Shown: positions 14,980-44,097, counted from the first letter of the stretch. The stretch: DNA of 64,000 nucleotides from Amorphochlora amoebiformis (GCA_054601695.1 BAAHQB010000089.1:186001-250000), one strand, 5' to 3'. The notes: generated by a model from the sequence alone, not told the origin. Program-made: numbers and translations.

Positions 14980-15030
14980 ATGAGTACCTTGCGCTTGAGA
15001 AAAGAGTTCTGGCCACATCTTTTCACCAGT
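12979..15030 (-). CDS. seven phase-linked minus-strand exons, unrecognised protein
   Basis: On the minus strand seven exons join with matching phase at all six junctions: 15030-14988 ([14 protein letters not shown]), 14640-14588 ([17 protein letters not shown]), 14140-14075 (starts [15 protein letters not shown]), 13778-13743 ([12 protein letters not shown]), 13347-13298 ([16 protein letters not shown]), 13169-13076 (starts [18 protein letters not shown]) and 13016-12979 ([12 protein letters not shown], less sure). Donors include GTGAGT, GTAACC, GTACCC and GTATAT; acceptors include CCCTAG and CCGTAG. Introns 2 to 5 are almost wholly telomere-type repeat, CCCTAA in the sense direction. Six in-phase junctions in a row are unlikely by chance, so I take this as a real gene fragment. 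The start is upstream of 15030 and not found. The protein is hydrophilic with no motif I recognise. Confidence 0.7.
13170..14260 (+). repeat. TTAGGG arrays serving as minus-strand introns
   Basis: Arrays at about 13170-13297, 13350-13740, 13780-14072 and 14141-14230 fill the spaces between the minus-strand exons. The first is nearly perfect (about 20 units); the others carry variants such as GTCGGG and GATTCGGG. Confidence 0.92.
14270..14580 (-). repeat. CCCTAA arrays, orientation switched relative to 13-14 kb
   Basis: CCCTAA repeats on the plus strand, broken by short islands. One island at about 14480-14508 copies the donor half of the exon at 14588-14640, including the stretch CGCGTCTACATTCATCC. 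Confidence 0.9.
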
Positions 15031-15031
15031 C

Positions 15032-15071
<40 letters not shown>

Positions 15072-15080
15072 GTATATTAC

Positions 15081-15111
<31 letters not shown>

Positions 15112-15230
15112 TATATTATATATATATATATATGTACATATATATATATATATACACGTATATATATATATATGTGTGTGGGTATCTCATTTACATTTAG
15201 TTATATTTATATATATATATATATATAATT

Positions 15231-15274
15231 ATTCTTGTTATCAGTATTATTAATACTCGTGCTATTAGTATTAA

Positions 15275-15311
<37 letters not shown>

Positions 15312-15960
15312 TTTATCATTAATATTGTTAGTATTAAGATTAGTATTATACGTGTTACTAGCATTATTATTATCATTATTACGGTCATTTCCATTATTAT
15401 AGGTATTATTCTTATAATTCTATTATATTATTATATGGATTTTATTATCATTATTATTATTATTATTAATAATATTATCATAATATTATTTCGGATTGCT
15501 AATAGTATTAAAACCGTTACTTTGATCGTTACTACCATCAGTATTATCGTTTTTTTGTCATTAATGTGTTAATAGTACTATTAGAGTTATTCTAATTCCC
15601 TTTTATATTATTGTTTAAATTATTATTATTATTTATAATTATTCGTATCCCGAGCAGTATTAATAGCATTGTCTCTGTCGTTTCTAAAATTATTTTTTAA
15701 TTTTTCGGGTTTGTTCAGTTACATAGCTTGTTCTTAGTGACTGGTGTTATAATCATTAGTATTATTATTGTTATTACTTGCAATATATATATATATATAT
15801 TTAACTAATAATAATACTAATAATACTAATAATACCAATAATATTAATGATATTAATAGCAATATTAGTAATAATCCCTTAATACTACCTCAATAATACC
15901 TTAAATGCTGTCAGTAGGGTTTCTTGCTCACAATTAAATACGACCTTAATATTTACATTA
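15231..15960. repeat. ATT/AAT trinucleotide-rich tract
   Basis: About 700 bp dominated by ATT, then AAT, in partly degraded runs (15278-15310, 15420-15480, 15760-15900). No splice-bounded exon is apparent. It lies upstream of the first identified minus-strand exon and may hold its 5' region. Confidence 0.85.
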
Positions 15961-17990
<2,030 letters not shown>

Positions 17991-18413
17991 CTCCCCCCCC
18001 CCCACGGCCCCCACCCCAAACCCCCCCCTTTTTGCCCGGACCCCCAAAAGCCTCCCTAGGTATCCCCCCACCCCTCCTCTGGCGACACCCCGATTCGCCA
18101 CACCACAGACATTTTGTGTTCTAGATATTTGCCCGGATACGTAGCTTTTGGGGGGGGGGGAGAGGAGGTACCCCGCGGAAAAGAGCGCGAAGAGGGAAGG
18201 GCTCGTCATCATTCTGGGTTCCGAACACGTGTCTTTTTGGATTCCGAGGAAGGTCCGGTCCGTGCGCATGAGATGTCCCGGGCCTGTCCTAGAAACCGAT
18301 AGAAGACATGCATAACAGGGTTAGGATATCCACATATCGGAGGAAATATATCCGTGGATGAATATCGTCAACAGACACGTGTCAGGAATTTTCCTCTCAG
18401 CCGAATCGAGTAT
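17991..18413 (+). promoter_or_regulatory. GC-richer island, probable 5' end/promoter region
   Basis: Non-repetitive sequence with C-runs (17992-18003), a run of about ten G (18149-18158) and many CpG, in a region otherwise over 80 percent AT. It directly precedes a chain of plus-strand exons that starts with an in-frame ATG. A similar island (44.33-44.99 kb) precedes COPG, which is the main reason to read both as promoter and 5' leader regions. No TATA or initiator motif can be assigned safely. Confidence 0.45.
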
Positions 18414-19920
<1,507 letters not shown>

Positions 19921-19929
19921 GTCCTAGAT

Positions 19930-20482
19930 CGTAATCCATTTCAAATATACCGATATACCTACAAATACAATACCAATATATACATTCTATATATGCGCAT
20001 ATATGTATACCTACAAATACAATACGAATATATACATTCTATATGTGCGCATATATACCTACAAATACAATACCAATATATACATTCTATATGTGCGCAT
20101 ATATGTCTACTTACAGGTACCATTCGAATATATACAATACAATACGAATATATACATTCTATATGTGCGCATATAGACCTTACAAATACATTACGAATAT
20201 ATACCTTCTCTATGTGCGCATATATGTATGTTTCTCGTAATCCATTTCAAATATACCGATATACCTACAAATCCAATACCAATATATACATTCTATATGT
20301 GCGCATATATACCTACAAATACAATACCAATATATAAATTCTATATGTGCGCATATATACCTACAAATACAATACGAATATATACATTCTATATGTGCGC
20401 ATATATACCTACAAATACAATACCAATATATACATTCTCTATGTGCGCATATATGTCTACTTACAAGTACCATTCGAATATA

Positions 20483-20551
<69 letters not shown>

Positions 20552-20690
20552 CATTATATATGATATGTGCGCATATATGTATATTTTTCGTAATCCATTT
20601 CAAATATACCAATATACCTACAAATACAATACGAATATATACATTCTCTATGTGCGCATATATACCTACAAATACATATTTATAATATAT
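19930..20690. repeat. roughly 45-bp minisatellite
   Basis: About ten tandem copies of a unit containing CCTACAAATACAATACC, ATATATACATTCT and ATGTGCGCATATAT. A longer unit that adds CGTAATCCATTTCAAATATACC occurs at about 19928, 20236 and 20588. The repeat begins inside the 3' end of the open frame of the exon at 19882 (residues NPFQ), so it appears to have grown from an exon edge. Confidence 0.9.
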
Positions 20691-20805
20691 TATATATTAT
20701 ACATATATATATCTGTATATATATATATATATATACATATGTGGGTATTTATAATTATAAGTATCATATATAATCATGTACAAGCATATGTATATATTTA
20801 TGTGT

Positions 20806-20845
<40 letters not shown>

Positions 20846-20873
20846 ACAAGCGTGCAATATAAATATATATATT

Positions 20874-20911
<38 letters not shown>

Positions 20912-20951
20912 TGTATACAAATTATATAATATACACATATTTACAAAATAC

Positions 20952-20982
<31 letters not shown>

Positions 20983-20990
20983 GACATATA

Positions 20991-21031
<41 letters not shown>

Positions 21032-21174
21032 CGTATATATATATATATATACATGTAAATGTATATATATTACATAACATGCATAGATTTATGCAATGCA
21101 TATATAACATATATATATATATATATATAATATATTTATATAAATATATATATGTATATATATATATATACATA

Positions 21175-21267
<93 letters not shown>

Positions 21268-21284
21268 CCACATATTGGAAATAC

Positions 21285-21350
<66 letters not shown>

Positions 21351-21420
21351 CTACACAATATATACACAGATACATACACAAATACATACATCATACACAC
21401 TATACAAACATAGCATTCTC
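20691..21420. repeat. (TA)n microsatellite block
   Basis: (TA)n with TATG and TACA variants. No coding signal. Confidence 0.93.
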
Positions 21421-21454
21421 TCCCGGAACCAACTATATCTCCGCAACTTACAAC

Positions 21455-22435
21455 GAAATGGCAACCAATCCTAACCCTAACCCTAACCCTAATTCTAACC
21501 CTAACCCTAACCCTAACCCTAACCCTAACCCTCTTAACCTTCTAACTAACTCTATCTCTAACCCTAGCCTTAACTCTTGACGTTATATCTGACCGTAACC
21601 CTAACTTTAACCCTAACCCTATCCCTAACCCTATTCCTAACCCTAACCCTAACCCTAACCCTAGCCTAACACTAACTCTAACCCTAACCCAACCTCCAGA
21701 AAATTCGCCCTCTTCCTCCGGGTTATAAGGTAGCCTAACCCTAACCCTAACCCTAATTATAGCTTTAATTCCATGCAAAATCGTAACCCTAACCCTAACT
21801 CTGATCGCCTTAATGTAATCCTGACGTCAAACTAGCTAACCCTAACCCTAATTATAGCGTAACCCTAACGTCAACCTAACCAAACCCTAACCCTAATTAT
21901 AGCTTTTAATTCCAAGCAAAATCGTAACCCTAACCCTAATTCTGATCGCTTTATCAGTAACCCTAACGTCAACCTAGCTCTAACCCTAACCCTAAATCGT
22001 AACCCTAACCCTAATTCGTAACCCTAACCCTAATTCTGATCGCCTTATCTGTAACCCTAATGTCAACTCTAAACTTTGAAACTCTTTTTGCGGTAATCCT
22101 CACTTGTCCCACCCTAATCTTTGAACTCATGCTATCATAACCCTAACCTTAACTCTGGCCCCACCTAACCCTAGCAGCCCAAACCCTAACGCAAGTTTAG
22201 AACTAACTCAAACTCTAAACCGGTATCCTAAACCTAACCCTAATCCTAACCCTAACCCTAACCCTAACCCTAACCGTAACCCTAACCCTAACCCTAACCG
22301 TAACCCCAACCCTAACCCTAACCCTAACCCTAACCCTAAACCCCAGCCCGTTACCCGTCACAACCGTGGTCTTATGGTACCCTAACAATAACAACTCTAA
22401 CCCTAACCCTAACCCTAACCCTAATCTTAACATAT
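21455..22435 (-). repeat. CCCTAA array with short unique islands
   Basis: CCCTAA repeats on the plus strand. Islands containing AATTATAGCTTTAATTCCA and CTGATCGCCTTA recur two or three times (about 21752, 21895; 21805, 21942, 22034). Two islands qualify as exons and are listed separately. Confidence 0.9.
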
Positions 22436-22441
22436 GTGTGT

Positions 22442-22501
<60 letters not shown>

Positions 22502-22598
22502 TCTTGAGGAGTATTCCTATTGAAATCTCTCGAAGTATGTACAACATAATATATGTCTTCATAGGCATATATTCTTACAATTATAAATATATATATAT

Positions 22599-22634
<36 letters not shown>

Positions 22635-22677
22635 CAATATATGAAATTCGTATATACATATAATATTATTGTGATAT

Positions 22678-22742
<65 letters not shown>

Positions 22743-22846
22743 AACTGTCTCTAGGACGTATATTCGGGTCGAACAAGCAGACCATTATTATAGTACATAT
22801 ATTATATATATTATATATATTATATATATATATATGTATATATACA

Positions 22847-22900
<54 letters not shown>

Positions 22901-22950
22901 TTTTATATATATATGTAAATATAAAAAATATATATATACATACATGTATA

Positions 22951-22986
<36 letters not shown>

Positions 22987-23013
22987 ATATATACATAATA
23001 TAATGTAATATGT

Positions 23014-23072
<59 letters not shown>

Positions 23073-23131
23073 GAAAGGTTCGACAAAGCAGACATTTATC
23101 TCGAAGTCGACAAAGGATTCAACCACAAAAG
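21700..23131 (+). CDS. three candidate plus-strand exons, gene unassigned
   Basis: 21700-21729 ([10 protein letters not shown]; acceptor CTCCAG, donor GTAGCC) and 22347-22376 ([10 protein letters not shown]; acceptor CCCCAG, donor GTACCC) are both phase 0-0 and sit inside a CCCTAA array. 23078-23131 (phase 2 in and out; [17 protein letters not shown]) lies in (TA)n with acceptor GAAAG and donor GTTCAT. A degraded copy of its first half, truncated by (TA)n, is at about 22765-22795. They could belong to the gene starting at 18.4 kb, to the RBR gene starting at or before 24.37 kb, or to another. Phase does not connect them to either. Confidence 0.4.
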
Positions 23132-23138
23132 GTTCATA

Positions 23139-23196
<58 letters not shown>

Positions 23197-23253
23197 GTAT
23201 ATATATCAACCAGAAGAGGCTCATACGCGTGAACATGTATATAGAAATTTACC

Positions 23254-23296
<43 letters not shown>

Positions 23297-23346
23297 TTAT
23301 ATATGTATTTAAAATATATATACATACACAATATTATATATATATA

Positions 23347-23397
<51 letters not shown>

Positions 23398-23507
23398 TTA
23401 TGTATGTATACCAATGTTAATATATATTTATGTAGATATGTGAATGTATGCATCTATATTTTACATATGCATATATATACACAAATAAACATTATATAAT
23501 TTTTACA

Positions 23508-23549
<42 letters not shown>

Positions 23550-23603
23550 TATATACATATATATATGTTTATATATAATATATAATATGTATAATATATA
23601 TGC

Positions 23604-23645
<42 letters not shown>

Positions 23646-23646
23646 A

Positions 23647-23737
<91 letters not shown>

Positions 23738-23764
23738 ATATAAATATATATATATATGAGTGTA

Positions 23765-23822
<58 letters not shown>

Positions 23823-24116
23823 GTGTGTATATATAATATATACCTACAATATAACTTGTATATATATACATATATCTATGTAGTCTGAGAGAATATATAT
23901 ATATATATACAATGCATATTTGCATTTCATAATTCTATATACATATACATGTATATATTATGTTATACATTATATATATATATATATATGTATGCATATA
24001 TATAAAAATATATATAATGTATAATTTATATAATATATATATATGTATATATATAATATATATATACATATATATGTATATATACATGCTTAAATACGAA
24101 TATATATATGTATATG

Positions 24117-24178
<62 letters not shown>

Positions 24179-24214
24179 TATACATATATATATATATATC
24201 TTTCAATACATATA

Positions 24215-24267
<53 letters not shown>

Positions 24268-24271
24268 TATG

Positions 24272-24351
<80 letters not shown>

Positions 24352-24360
24352 ATACAAGCA
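22440..24360. repeat. (TA)n megablock
   Basis: Almost entirely (TA)n apart from islands at 22500-22560, 22742-22795, 23070-23131 (candidate exon) and 23205-23260. The last holds an open stretch EEAHTREH before a GTATAT, too short to assign. Confidence 0.92.
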
Positions 24361-24371
24361 TTGCATACTAG

Positions 24372-30700
<6,329 letters not shown>

Positions 30701-30799
30701 AGGGTTAGGGTTAGGGTTAGGGTAGGGTTAGGGTTAGGGTTAGGGTTAAGGTTAGGGTTAGGGTAGGTAATTAAGAAAAGTATCTTTTCTTTGTGGTAT

Positions 30800-30878
30800 A
30801 GTATTATGTAGTAGTATTTGAATATATAAATATATATGTATATATATATATATATATATTTACATAAATATTTATTTA

Positions 30879-30957
<79 letters not shown>

Positions 30958-31014
30958 CGTATACAAAACTAAAAAATATAAAAGATGTATACATATATAT
31001 ATATATATATACAT

Positions 31015-31064
<50 letters not shown>

Positions 31065-31191
31065 CATCAACATATATGTATACATGCATTTAGACACGAA
31101 ATGGAGTGTGGGAGACATATACATATAATATATCCATATTATCTATATATATATATATGTATGTATATATATATATGTATATATATATGTT

Positions 31192-31225
<34 letters not shown>

Positions 31226-31230
31226 TATAT
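30800..31230. repeat. (TA)n intron filler
   Basis: (TA)n and TATG variants upstream of the IBR exon, with a truncated exon copy at about 31092-31112. Confidence 0.9.
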
Positions 31231-31232
31231 AG

Positions 31233-37560
<6,328 letters not shown>

Positions 37561-37613
37561 TACAAACTATTCAACCAGATTCCGAAGTGTTACTACAAGA
37601 CCGCAAGATATCT

Positions 37614-38085
37614 GTAACCCTAACCCTAACCCTAACCCTAACCCTTACCCTAACCCTAACCCTAACCCTAACCCTAACCCTAAACCTAACCCTAAATCTA
37701 ACCCTAACCATAACCATAACCATAACCCTAACTAAAGTTATGACCTCTTCTAACCCTAACCCTAACTCTAACCCTAACCCTAACTCTAACCCTAACCCTA
37801 ACCCTAACCCTAACCCTAACTCTAACTTAACCCTAACTCTAACCCTAACCCTAACCCTAACCATAAGCTTAACTCTAGATATAAGCTCTCCCAGTATCTT
37901 ATCCACGAACCCGAACCCTAATCCTATTTCTAACCCCTTACCCTAACCCTGACCGTAACCCTAACCCTAACCCTAACCCTAAAACCCTAACCCTAACCTT
38001 AACCCTAATGGTACCCCTAACCCTAGCTCTACCCCAACCCTAACCTTTGATAGTAAGGTTAACCTTAACTCGAACTTAATAGCAG
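37614..38085 (-). repeat. CCCTAA array before the DPF exon array
   Basis: CCCTAA repeats with CATAAC and CTCTAAC variants. A possible exon lies just upstream (37579-37613, starting IPKCYYKTARY, donor GTAACC), but it could belong either to the RBR gene or to the next gene. Confidence 0.88.
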
Positions 38086-39363
38086 GACTCTGGTCTCCCT
38101 CGAGATCCATTCGAAAACATCCTACCGTACCCCCAAGTAATCCTAATCCTAACCCTAATCCTAACCCTAACCCTAACCCTAACCCTAACCCTAACCCTAA
38201 CACTAACGCTAACCCTCAGCCGGAGCCGGAGGAGACTAAGCAAAGCACTAATGTGGATTCTAACACTAACCCTAACCCTACTCCTAAACCTAACCCTAAC
38301 CCAACCCTAACCCTAACTCTAATCCTAACCCTAGCCCTAATCCTAACCCTAACTCTAATCCTAACCGTCCAGAATCGCTCGTTTCCTGACAATCCATTCG
38401 AAGAGAAACTAAACAACTTTCAGGTAACCCGATCCTAACCCTAACCCTAACCCTAACCCTAACCCTAACCCTAACCCTAACCCTAACTCTAACCCTAACC
38501 CTAATCCTTTCAGCCTATCCGTAGCGAGGCGATTCGAAGCCATATTGTAGTTCCAAATGACGAACCCTAACCCTACCCCTTACACTAACCCTAATTGTTA
38601 CTGCAGAACATCCCATACCCTCCAAATCCGTTCGAAGAGTTCTTACCCACTGCTCAGGTTACCCTAACCCTAACCCTAACCCTAACCCTAACCTCTAACC
38701 CTAACCCTAATCTGTGATCCCAAATAGCACTATAGTCCCACACTGTGGAGGAGTCAATGGTCCTCGGACTAAGACATGCTGAATAATCTGATCCTAACCT
38801 AACGCTAACCTAACGCTAACCTAACCTTAACCCTAACCCTAACCCTAACCCTAACCCTAACCTTAACCCTCCTCATCTTAAAACTCAGCCAACTCCTAGG
38901 GAGGCCAAGCGAAGCCGACATGTACTTTTTAATCTCAACCCTAACCCCAACCATAGCTAACCCTAACCACACCCTAGCCCTAACCCTATCCTAACCCTTA
39001 CCCTTACCAAACCCTAACCCTAACCCTAACCCTAATTGTAAACTCCAGTATGAGTCATTCTCTCACGATCCATTTGAAGGTTTTCTATCCACTCCTCAGG
39101 TAACCCTAACACTAAACCTTTTGTAAGATACTTTAACTTTAATCCTAACACTCAGCCTAAACCTAAGCCTAAGCGAAAGGAGACACAGAGAAACCGAAAT
39201 GTAAGTACTAACCTTAAAGTGTTATCGTATCCCTGGACCTAACCCTAACCCTAACCCTAACCCTAACCCTAACCCTAACCCTAACCCTAACCCTCATCTT
39301 AAGTGAATATTATGTATGTATATGTATGTATATATATATATATATAAGTGAATATTATGTATG

Positions 39364-39462
<99 letters not shown>

Positions 39463-39511
39463 GTGTATATACAAGGGTGTGTTTATGTGTGTATACACAT
39501 ATGTAGAGTGC

Positions 39512-39584
<73 letters not shown>

Positions 39585-40900
39585 ATATATATATATATAT
39601 AACCCTAACCCTAACCCTAATTCTCAATCTAGTATCGCTCATTCTCTCACGATCCATTTGAAGATTTCCTACCCCCTCCTCAAGTACCCTAACTCTACCC
39701 CTAACCCTAACCCTAACCCTAACCCTGACTCAAAACCTAACATTCTCCACATTTAGCATCAGCCGACGCATAGCGAGGCCAAGCGAAGCCACGTACTTCC
39801 GAATTCAAACTCTAACCCTAACCCTAACCAAACCCTAACCCTAACCCTAACTAACCCTAACCCTAACCCTAACCCTAATTCTCAATCTAGTATCGCTCAT
39901 TCTCTCACGATCCATTTGAAGATTTCCTACCCACTCCTCAAGTACCTTAAACCCTAACCCAAATCCTAACCCTAACCCTAACCCTAACCCTAACCTAACT
40001 CAAAACCTAACATTCTCCACATTTAGCATCAGCCGACGCATAGCGAGGCCAAGCGAAGCCACGTACTTCCGAATTCAAACTCTAACCCTAACCCTAACCA
40101 AACCCTAACCCTAACCCTAACTAACCCTAACCCTAACTCTAACCCTAATTCTCAATCTAGTATCGCTCATTCTCTCACGATCCATTTGAAGATTTCCTAC
40201 CCACTCCTCAAGTACCTTAAACCCTAACCCAATCCTAACCCTAACCCTAACCCTAACTCTAACCCAAAGCCCTAACACTCTCCCAAATTAAGTCTCAGCC
40301 GACGCACAGCGAGGCCAAGCGAAGCCATGTACTTCCGAATTCAAACCCTAACCCTAACCCTAACTCTAACCCTAACCCTAACCCTAATTCTCACTCTAGA
40401 ATCGCTCATTTTCTCGCGATGCATTTGAAGATTTCCAACCCACTCCTCAAGTAACCCGAACTCTAACCCTAATCCTGACCCTAACCCTAACCCTAACCCT
40501 AACCCTAACCCTAACCACAGAATCACGCGCTCTTTCAAGACATATTCAATGATTTCCGTTCTCTTTCTCATGTAACCCTAACACTAATCCCTAGCCCTAG
40601 CCCTACCCCAAACTCTAACCCTAATCATATGCGTAACCCGAAGAGTAAAGCCAAGGAGACCAAGCGAAGCCGAAAAGTATATTTCAACCTACTCATAACC
40701 CTCCTAACCCTAATCTAAACCCAAACCTTGCACTAACCCTAACCCTAACCCATTTCGACCTCTAACCCTAACCCTAACTCTAACCCTATCTCTAAGCCTA
40801 TCCCTAAGCCTAACCCTATCCCTAACCCTAACTCCAGCGGAGTGTTTCAAACCATCAAACCGATACCAATTTACTTGATTTACTCTTCAACTCAGACCAA
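38086..40900 (+). CDS. DPF/NPF-repeat protein with clathrin-box-like motif, alternating-exon gene
   Basis: Two exon types alternate, all phase 0-0. Type A is 51 bp: 38086-38136 ([17 protein letters not shown]), 38373-38423 ([17 protein letters not shown]), 38607-38657, 39049-39099, 39633-39683, 39891-39941, 40161-40211 (each near [17 protein letters not shown]), 40400-40450 and 40521-40571. Type B is 30-45 bp: 38220-38252, 38514-38546, 38889-38921 ([11 protein letters not shown]), 39156-39200, 39763-39792, 40033-40062, 40299-40328 and 40644-40676. The last exon, 40838-40900, contains NLLDLLF. DPF motifs bind AP-2 alpha appendages, NPF motifs bind EH domains, and LLDLL fits a clathrin box, so an endocytic accessory protein is likely. 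Donors run into GTAACCC or GTACC and introns are CCCTAA repeat. No folded domain (ENTH, ANTH, EH) was seen. It may start in or be fused to sequence upstream of 38 kb. Confidence 0.75.
38713..38794. repeat. dispersed 82-bp element, copy 2
   Basis: Near-identical to 28931-29012. It occupies the place between type A and type B exons but has no splice-bounded open exon that I can support. Confidence 0.85.
39305..39600. repeat. (TA)n insertion within the DPF gene
   Basis: The only (TA)n block in an otherwise telomere-type intron set. It begins with two copies of AGTGAATATTATGTATGTAT and ends directly in CCCTAA. Confidence 0.92.
39601..40330 (+). repeat. three recent tandem copies of an A-exon/B-exon unit (258-270 bp)
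   Basis: Units starting near 39601, 39859 and 40129 each contain a type A exon, a CCCTAA intron, a type B exon and another CCCTAA intron. The exons are nearly identical between units, and differences are mostly in CCCTAA copy number. This shows directly how the exon array expands. Confidence 0.92.
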
Positions 40901-41011
40901 GTAACATAACCCTAACCCTAACCCTAACCCTAACCCTAACCCTAACCCTAACCATAACCACCCTAACCCTACCTTAACTCTAACAATAACCTAAACTGAA
41001 TATATTTATAC

Positions 41012-41099
<88 letters not shown>

Positions 41100-41114
41100 T
41101 ATACACACACATAT

Positions 41115-41148
<34 letters not shown>

Positions 41149-41230
41149 TAATACAAGAAATGTCTGTACGTATACTACATATCTGGATATATACATAAAT
41201 ATTATATATATATATATATATATGTGTGTG

Positions 41231-41264
<34 letters not shown>

Positions 41265-41380
41265 CCAGGCAAAATGAATTATCTCAACATTCCAGTAACC
41301 CTAACCCTAACCCCTAACACAAACCCTAACCCTAACCCTAAACCTAACCCTAACCCTAACCCCACCCTGAGTTCTAGCCT
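40572..41380. repeat. CCCTAA arrays and (TA)n around the end of the DPF gene
   Basis: CCCTAA at 40572-40640, 40680-40830 and 40905-40980, (TA)n with an (ATT)n run at 41000-41262, and CCCTAA at 41300-41370. A short open stretch KMNYLNIP before a GTAACCC donor at about 41271-41297 could be a further exon. Confidence 0.8.
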
Positions 41381-41449
41381 AATGTTAATTCTATTGTGGT
41401 TAAGATATTTCAAGAAAATTTTCCTACGAGAGACGAGACCATGTAGAGA

Positions 41450-41451
41450 GA

Positions 41452-41483
<32 letters not shown>

Positions 41484-41547
41484 GTAACATATATATATAT
41501 ATATATATATGTTATATATATATATAAATATATATGTATATGTATAA

Positions 41548-41582
<35 letters not shown>

Positions 41583-41609
41583 CATATAGATATATATGTG
41601 TGTGAATGT

Positions 41610-41650
<41 letters not shown>

Positions 41651-41655
41651 ATGTA
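41450..41655. repeat. (TA)n block
   Basis: (TA)n and TG runs before the minisatellite. The 70 bp to the left (41380-41450) is unique and unassigned. Confidence 0.9.
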
Positions 41656-41665
41656 CATCAACGTT

Positions 41666-42566
41666 AGAAGTAAATACATAATATGTCCTTATGTTAACAG
41701 TAATATAATTTAAACTATAGAAGTAAATACATAATATGTCCTTATGTTAACAGTAATATAATTTAAACTATAGAAGTAAATACATAATATGTCCTTATGT
41801 TAACAGTAATATAATTTAAACTATAGAAGTAAATACATAATATGTCCTTATGTTAACAGTAATATAATTTAAACTATAGAAGTAAATACATAATATGTCC
41901 TTATGTTAACAGAAATATGATTTAAACTATAGAAGTAAATACATAATATGTCCTTATGTTAACAGTAATATAATTTAAACTATAGAAGTAAATACATAAT
42001 ATGTCCTTATGTTAACAGTAATATAATTTAAACTATAGAAGTAAAAACATAATATGTCCTTATGTTAACAGTAATATGATTTAAACTATAGAAGTAAATA
42101 CATAATATGTCCTTATGTTAACAGTAATATAATTTAAACTATAGAAGTAAATACATAATATGTCCTTATGTTAACAGTAATATGATTTAAACTATAGAAG
42201 TAAATACATAGTATGTCCTTATGTTAACAGAAATATAATTTAAACTATAGAAGTAAATACATAGTATGTCCTTATGTTAACAGTAATATGATTTAAACTA
42301 TAGAAGTAAATACATAGTATGTCCTTATGTTAACAGTAATATGATTTAAACTATAGAAGTAAATACATAATGTGTCCTTATGTTAACAGTAATATGATTT
42401 AAACTATAGAAGTAAATACATAGTATGTCCTTATGTTAACAGTAATATAATTTAAACTATAGAAGTAAATACATAGTATGTCCTTATGTTAACAGTAATA
42501 TAATTTAAACTATAGAAGTAAATACATAATATGTCCTTATGTTAACAGTAATATGATTTAAACTAT
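41666..42566 (+). repeat. 53-bp minisatellite, about 17 copies
   Basis: Tandem 53-bp unit with landmarks AGAAGTAAATACATAATATG, TCCTTATGTTAACAG and TAATATAATTTAAACTAT. Copies are over 95 percent identical, with recurring alternates at two or three positions (ATAATATG or ATAGTATG; AATATAAT or AATATGAT). The alternates cluster in neighbouring copies, as in stepwise amplification. No open frame spans it. Confidence 0.97.
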
Positions 42567-42589
42567 ACGTACTACGATTAACACACCTA

Positions 42590-42941
42590 CGTTATAATTT
42601 ATTATATATATATATATATATATATATATTTACATACATTATATATATATATATATATATATATATACAAATATTATTACTTACACATATACAATTACGT
42701 AATCATGTAATGTATATTTCTATATACACAGAAGAAACTCAAGTAAGCGAGTACTGTAGAGTTGGCCTAGCTCTGGTAACAAAAACTGTTTCACTCAAGT
42801 AAGCGAGGACTATCGAGATAGCCTAGCTCTGGTAGCAAAACCTGTTTCAACGTTTCAGCTTGTAATCAGCCATCGAATAGTAATTGTCAACAGAGAAAAT
42901 TAAGCGGCTTCCCTTTTGGGTTATACTAGGTATAGCTCTAT

Positions 42942-42992
<51 letters not shown>

Positions 42993-43050
42993 GACTAGTA
43001 TATATATATATATATATATATACCGACTAGTATATATACATATATATCTG

Positions 43051-43082
<32 letters not shown>

Positions 43083-43270
43083 TAGTATGGCTGACTATCT
43101 CAAATTCAATGATTAACCCGAAGTTATGACTTAGCCTTCGATCAGCGAATGCATACTTGACAGTGATAGGCCAATAGGCATGATACGACACATACTTAGA
43201 TTATTGTAGTCTAATTTTAAAATAAAATAGGCAAAATAACCTAGAAAACGTCGTACACAGTCACATTCTT

Positions 43271-43335
<65 letters not shown>

Positions 43336-43337
43336 CG

Positions 43338-43383
<46 letters not shown>

Positions 43384-43429
43384 GTATAAATTTAGTTTAG
43401 ATGATCATGATGACGAGATGATATCATAT

Positions 43430-43495
<66 letters not shown>

Positions 43496-43496
43496 A

Positions 43497-43570
<74 letters not shown>

Positions 43571-43637
43571 ACTACATTTATGTATAGTAGTTATGTGTGT
43601 TATATTCAGGTATATAGAATGACGGATAACATTGAAC

Positions 43638-43703
<66 letters not shown>

Positions 43704-43706
43704 TAT

Positions 43707-43796
<90 letters not shown>

Positions 43797-44050
43797 CATA
43801 CATACATACATACCGTACATACATACATACATATGTACATACATACATACACATACATACATACATACATACACATATATACATAAATACATACATACAT
43901 ACATACATATATACATGCATACATACATACATACATACATACATAAATACATACATACATACATACATACATACATACATACGTTTGCATACATTTGAAT
44001 TACACACACGCACACACACACATTGTTTATTATATATATATATATATATT

Positions 44051-44097
<47 letters not shown>

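Noticed and set aside
18354-18413. Start of the Tudor-like gene at 18354
   Set aside because: The codon at 18354 is GTG; the first in-frame ATG of the exon is at 18414. An upstream exon remains possible.
19930-20690. CRISPR array
   Set aside because: The repeats are directly adjacent with no unique spacers, and the context is a eukaryotic intron-containing genome.
22765-22795. Separate exon similar to 23078-23131
   Set aside because: It has lost codons, is cut by (TA)n and has no donor in phase, so it is better explained as an echo.
41666-42566. CRISPR array or coding repeat
   Set aside because: The 53-bp copies are contiguous with no spacers, and 53 is not a multiple of three, so no frame persists.
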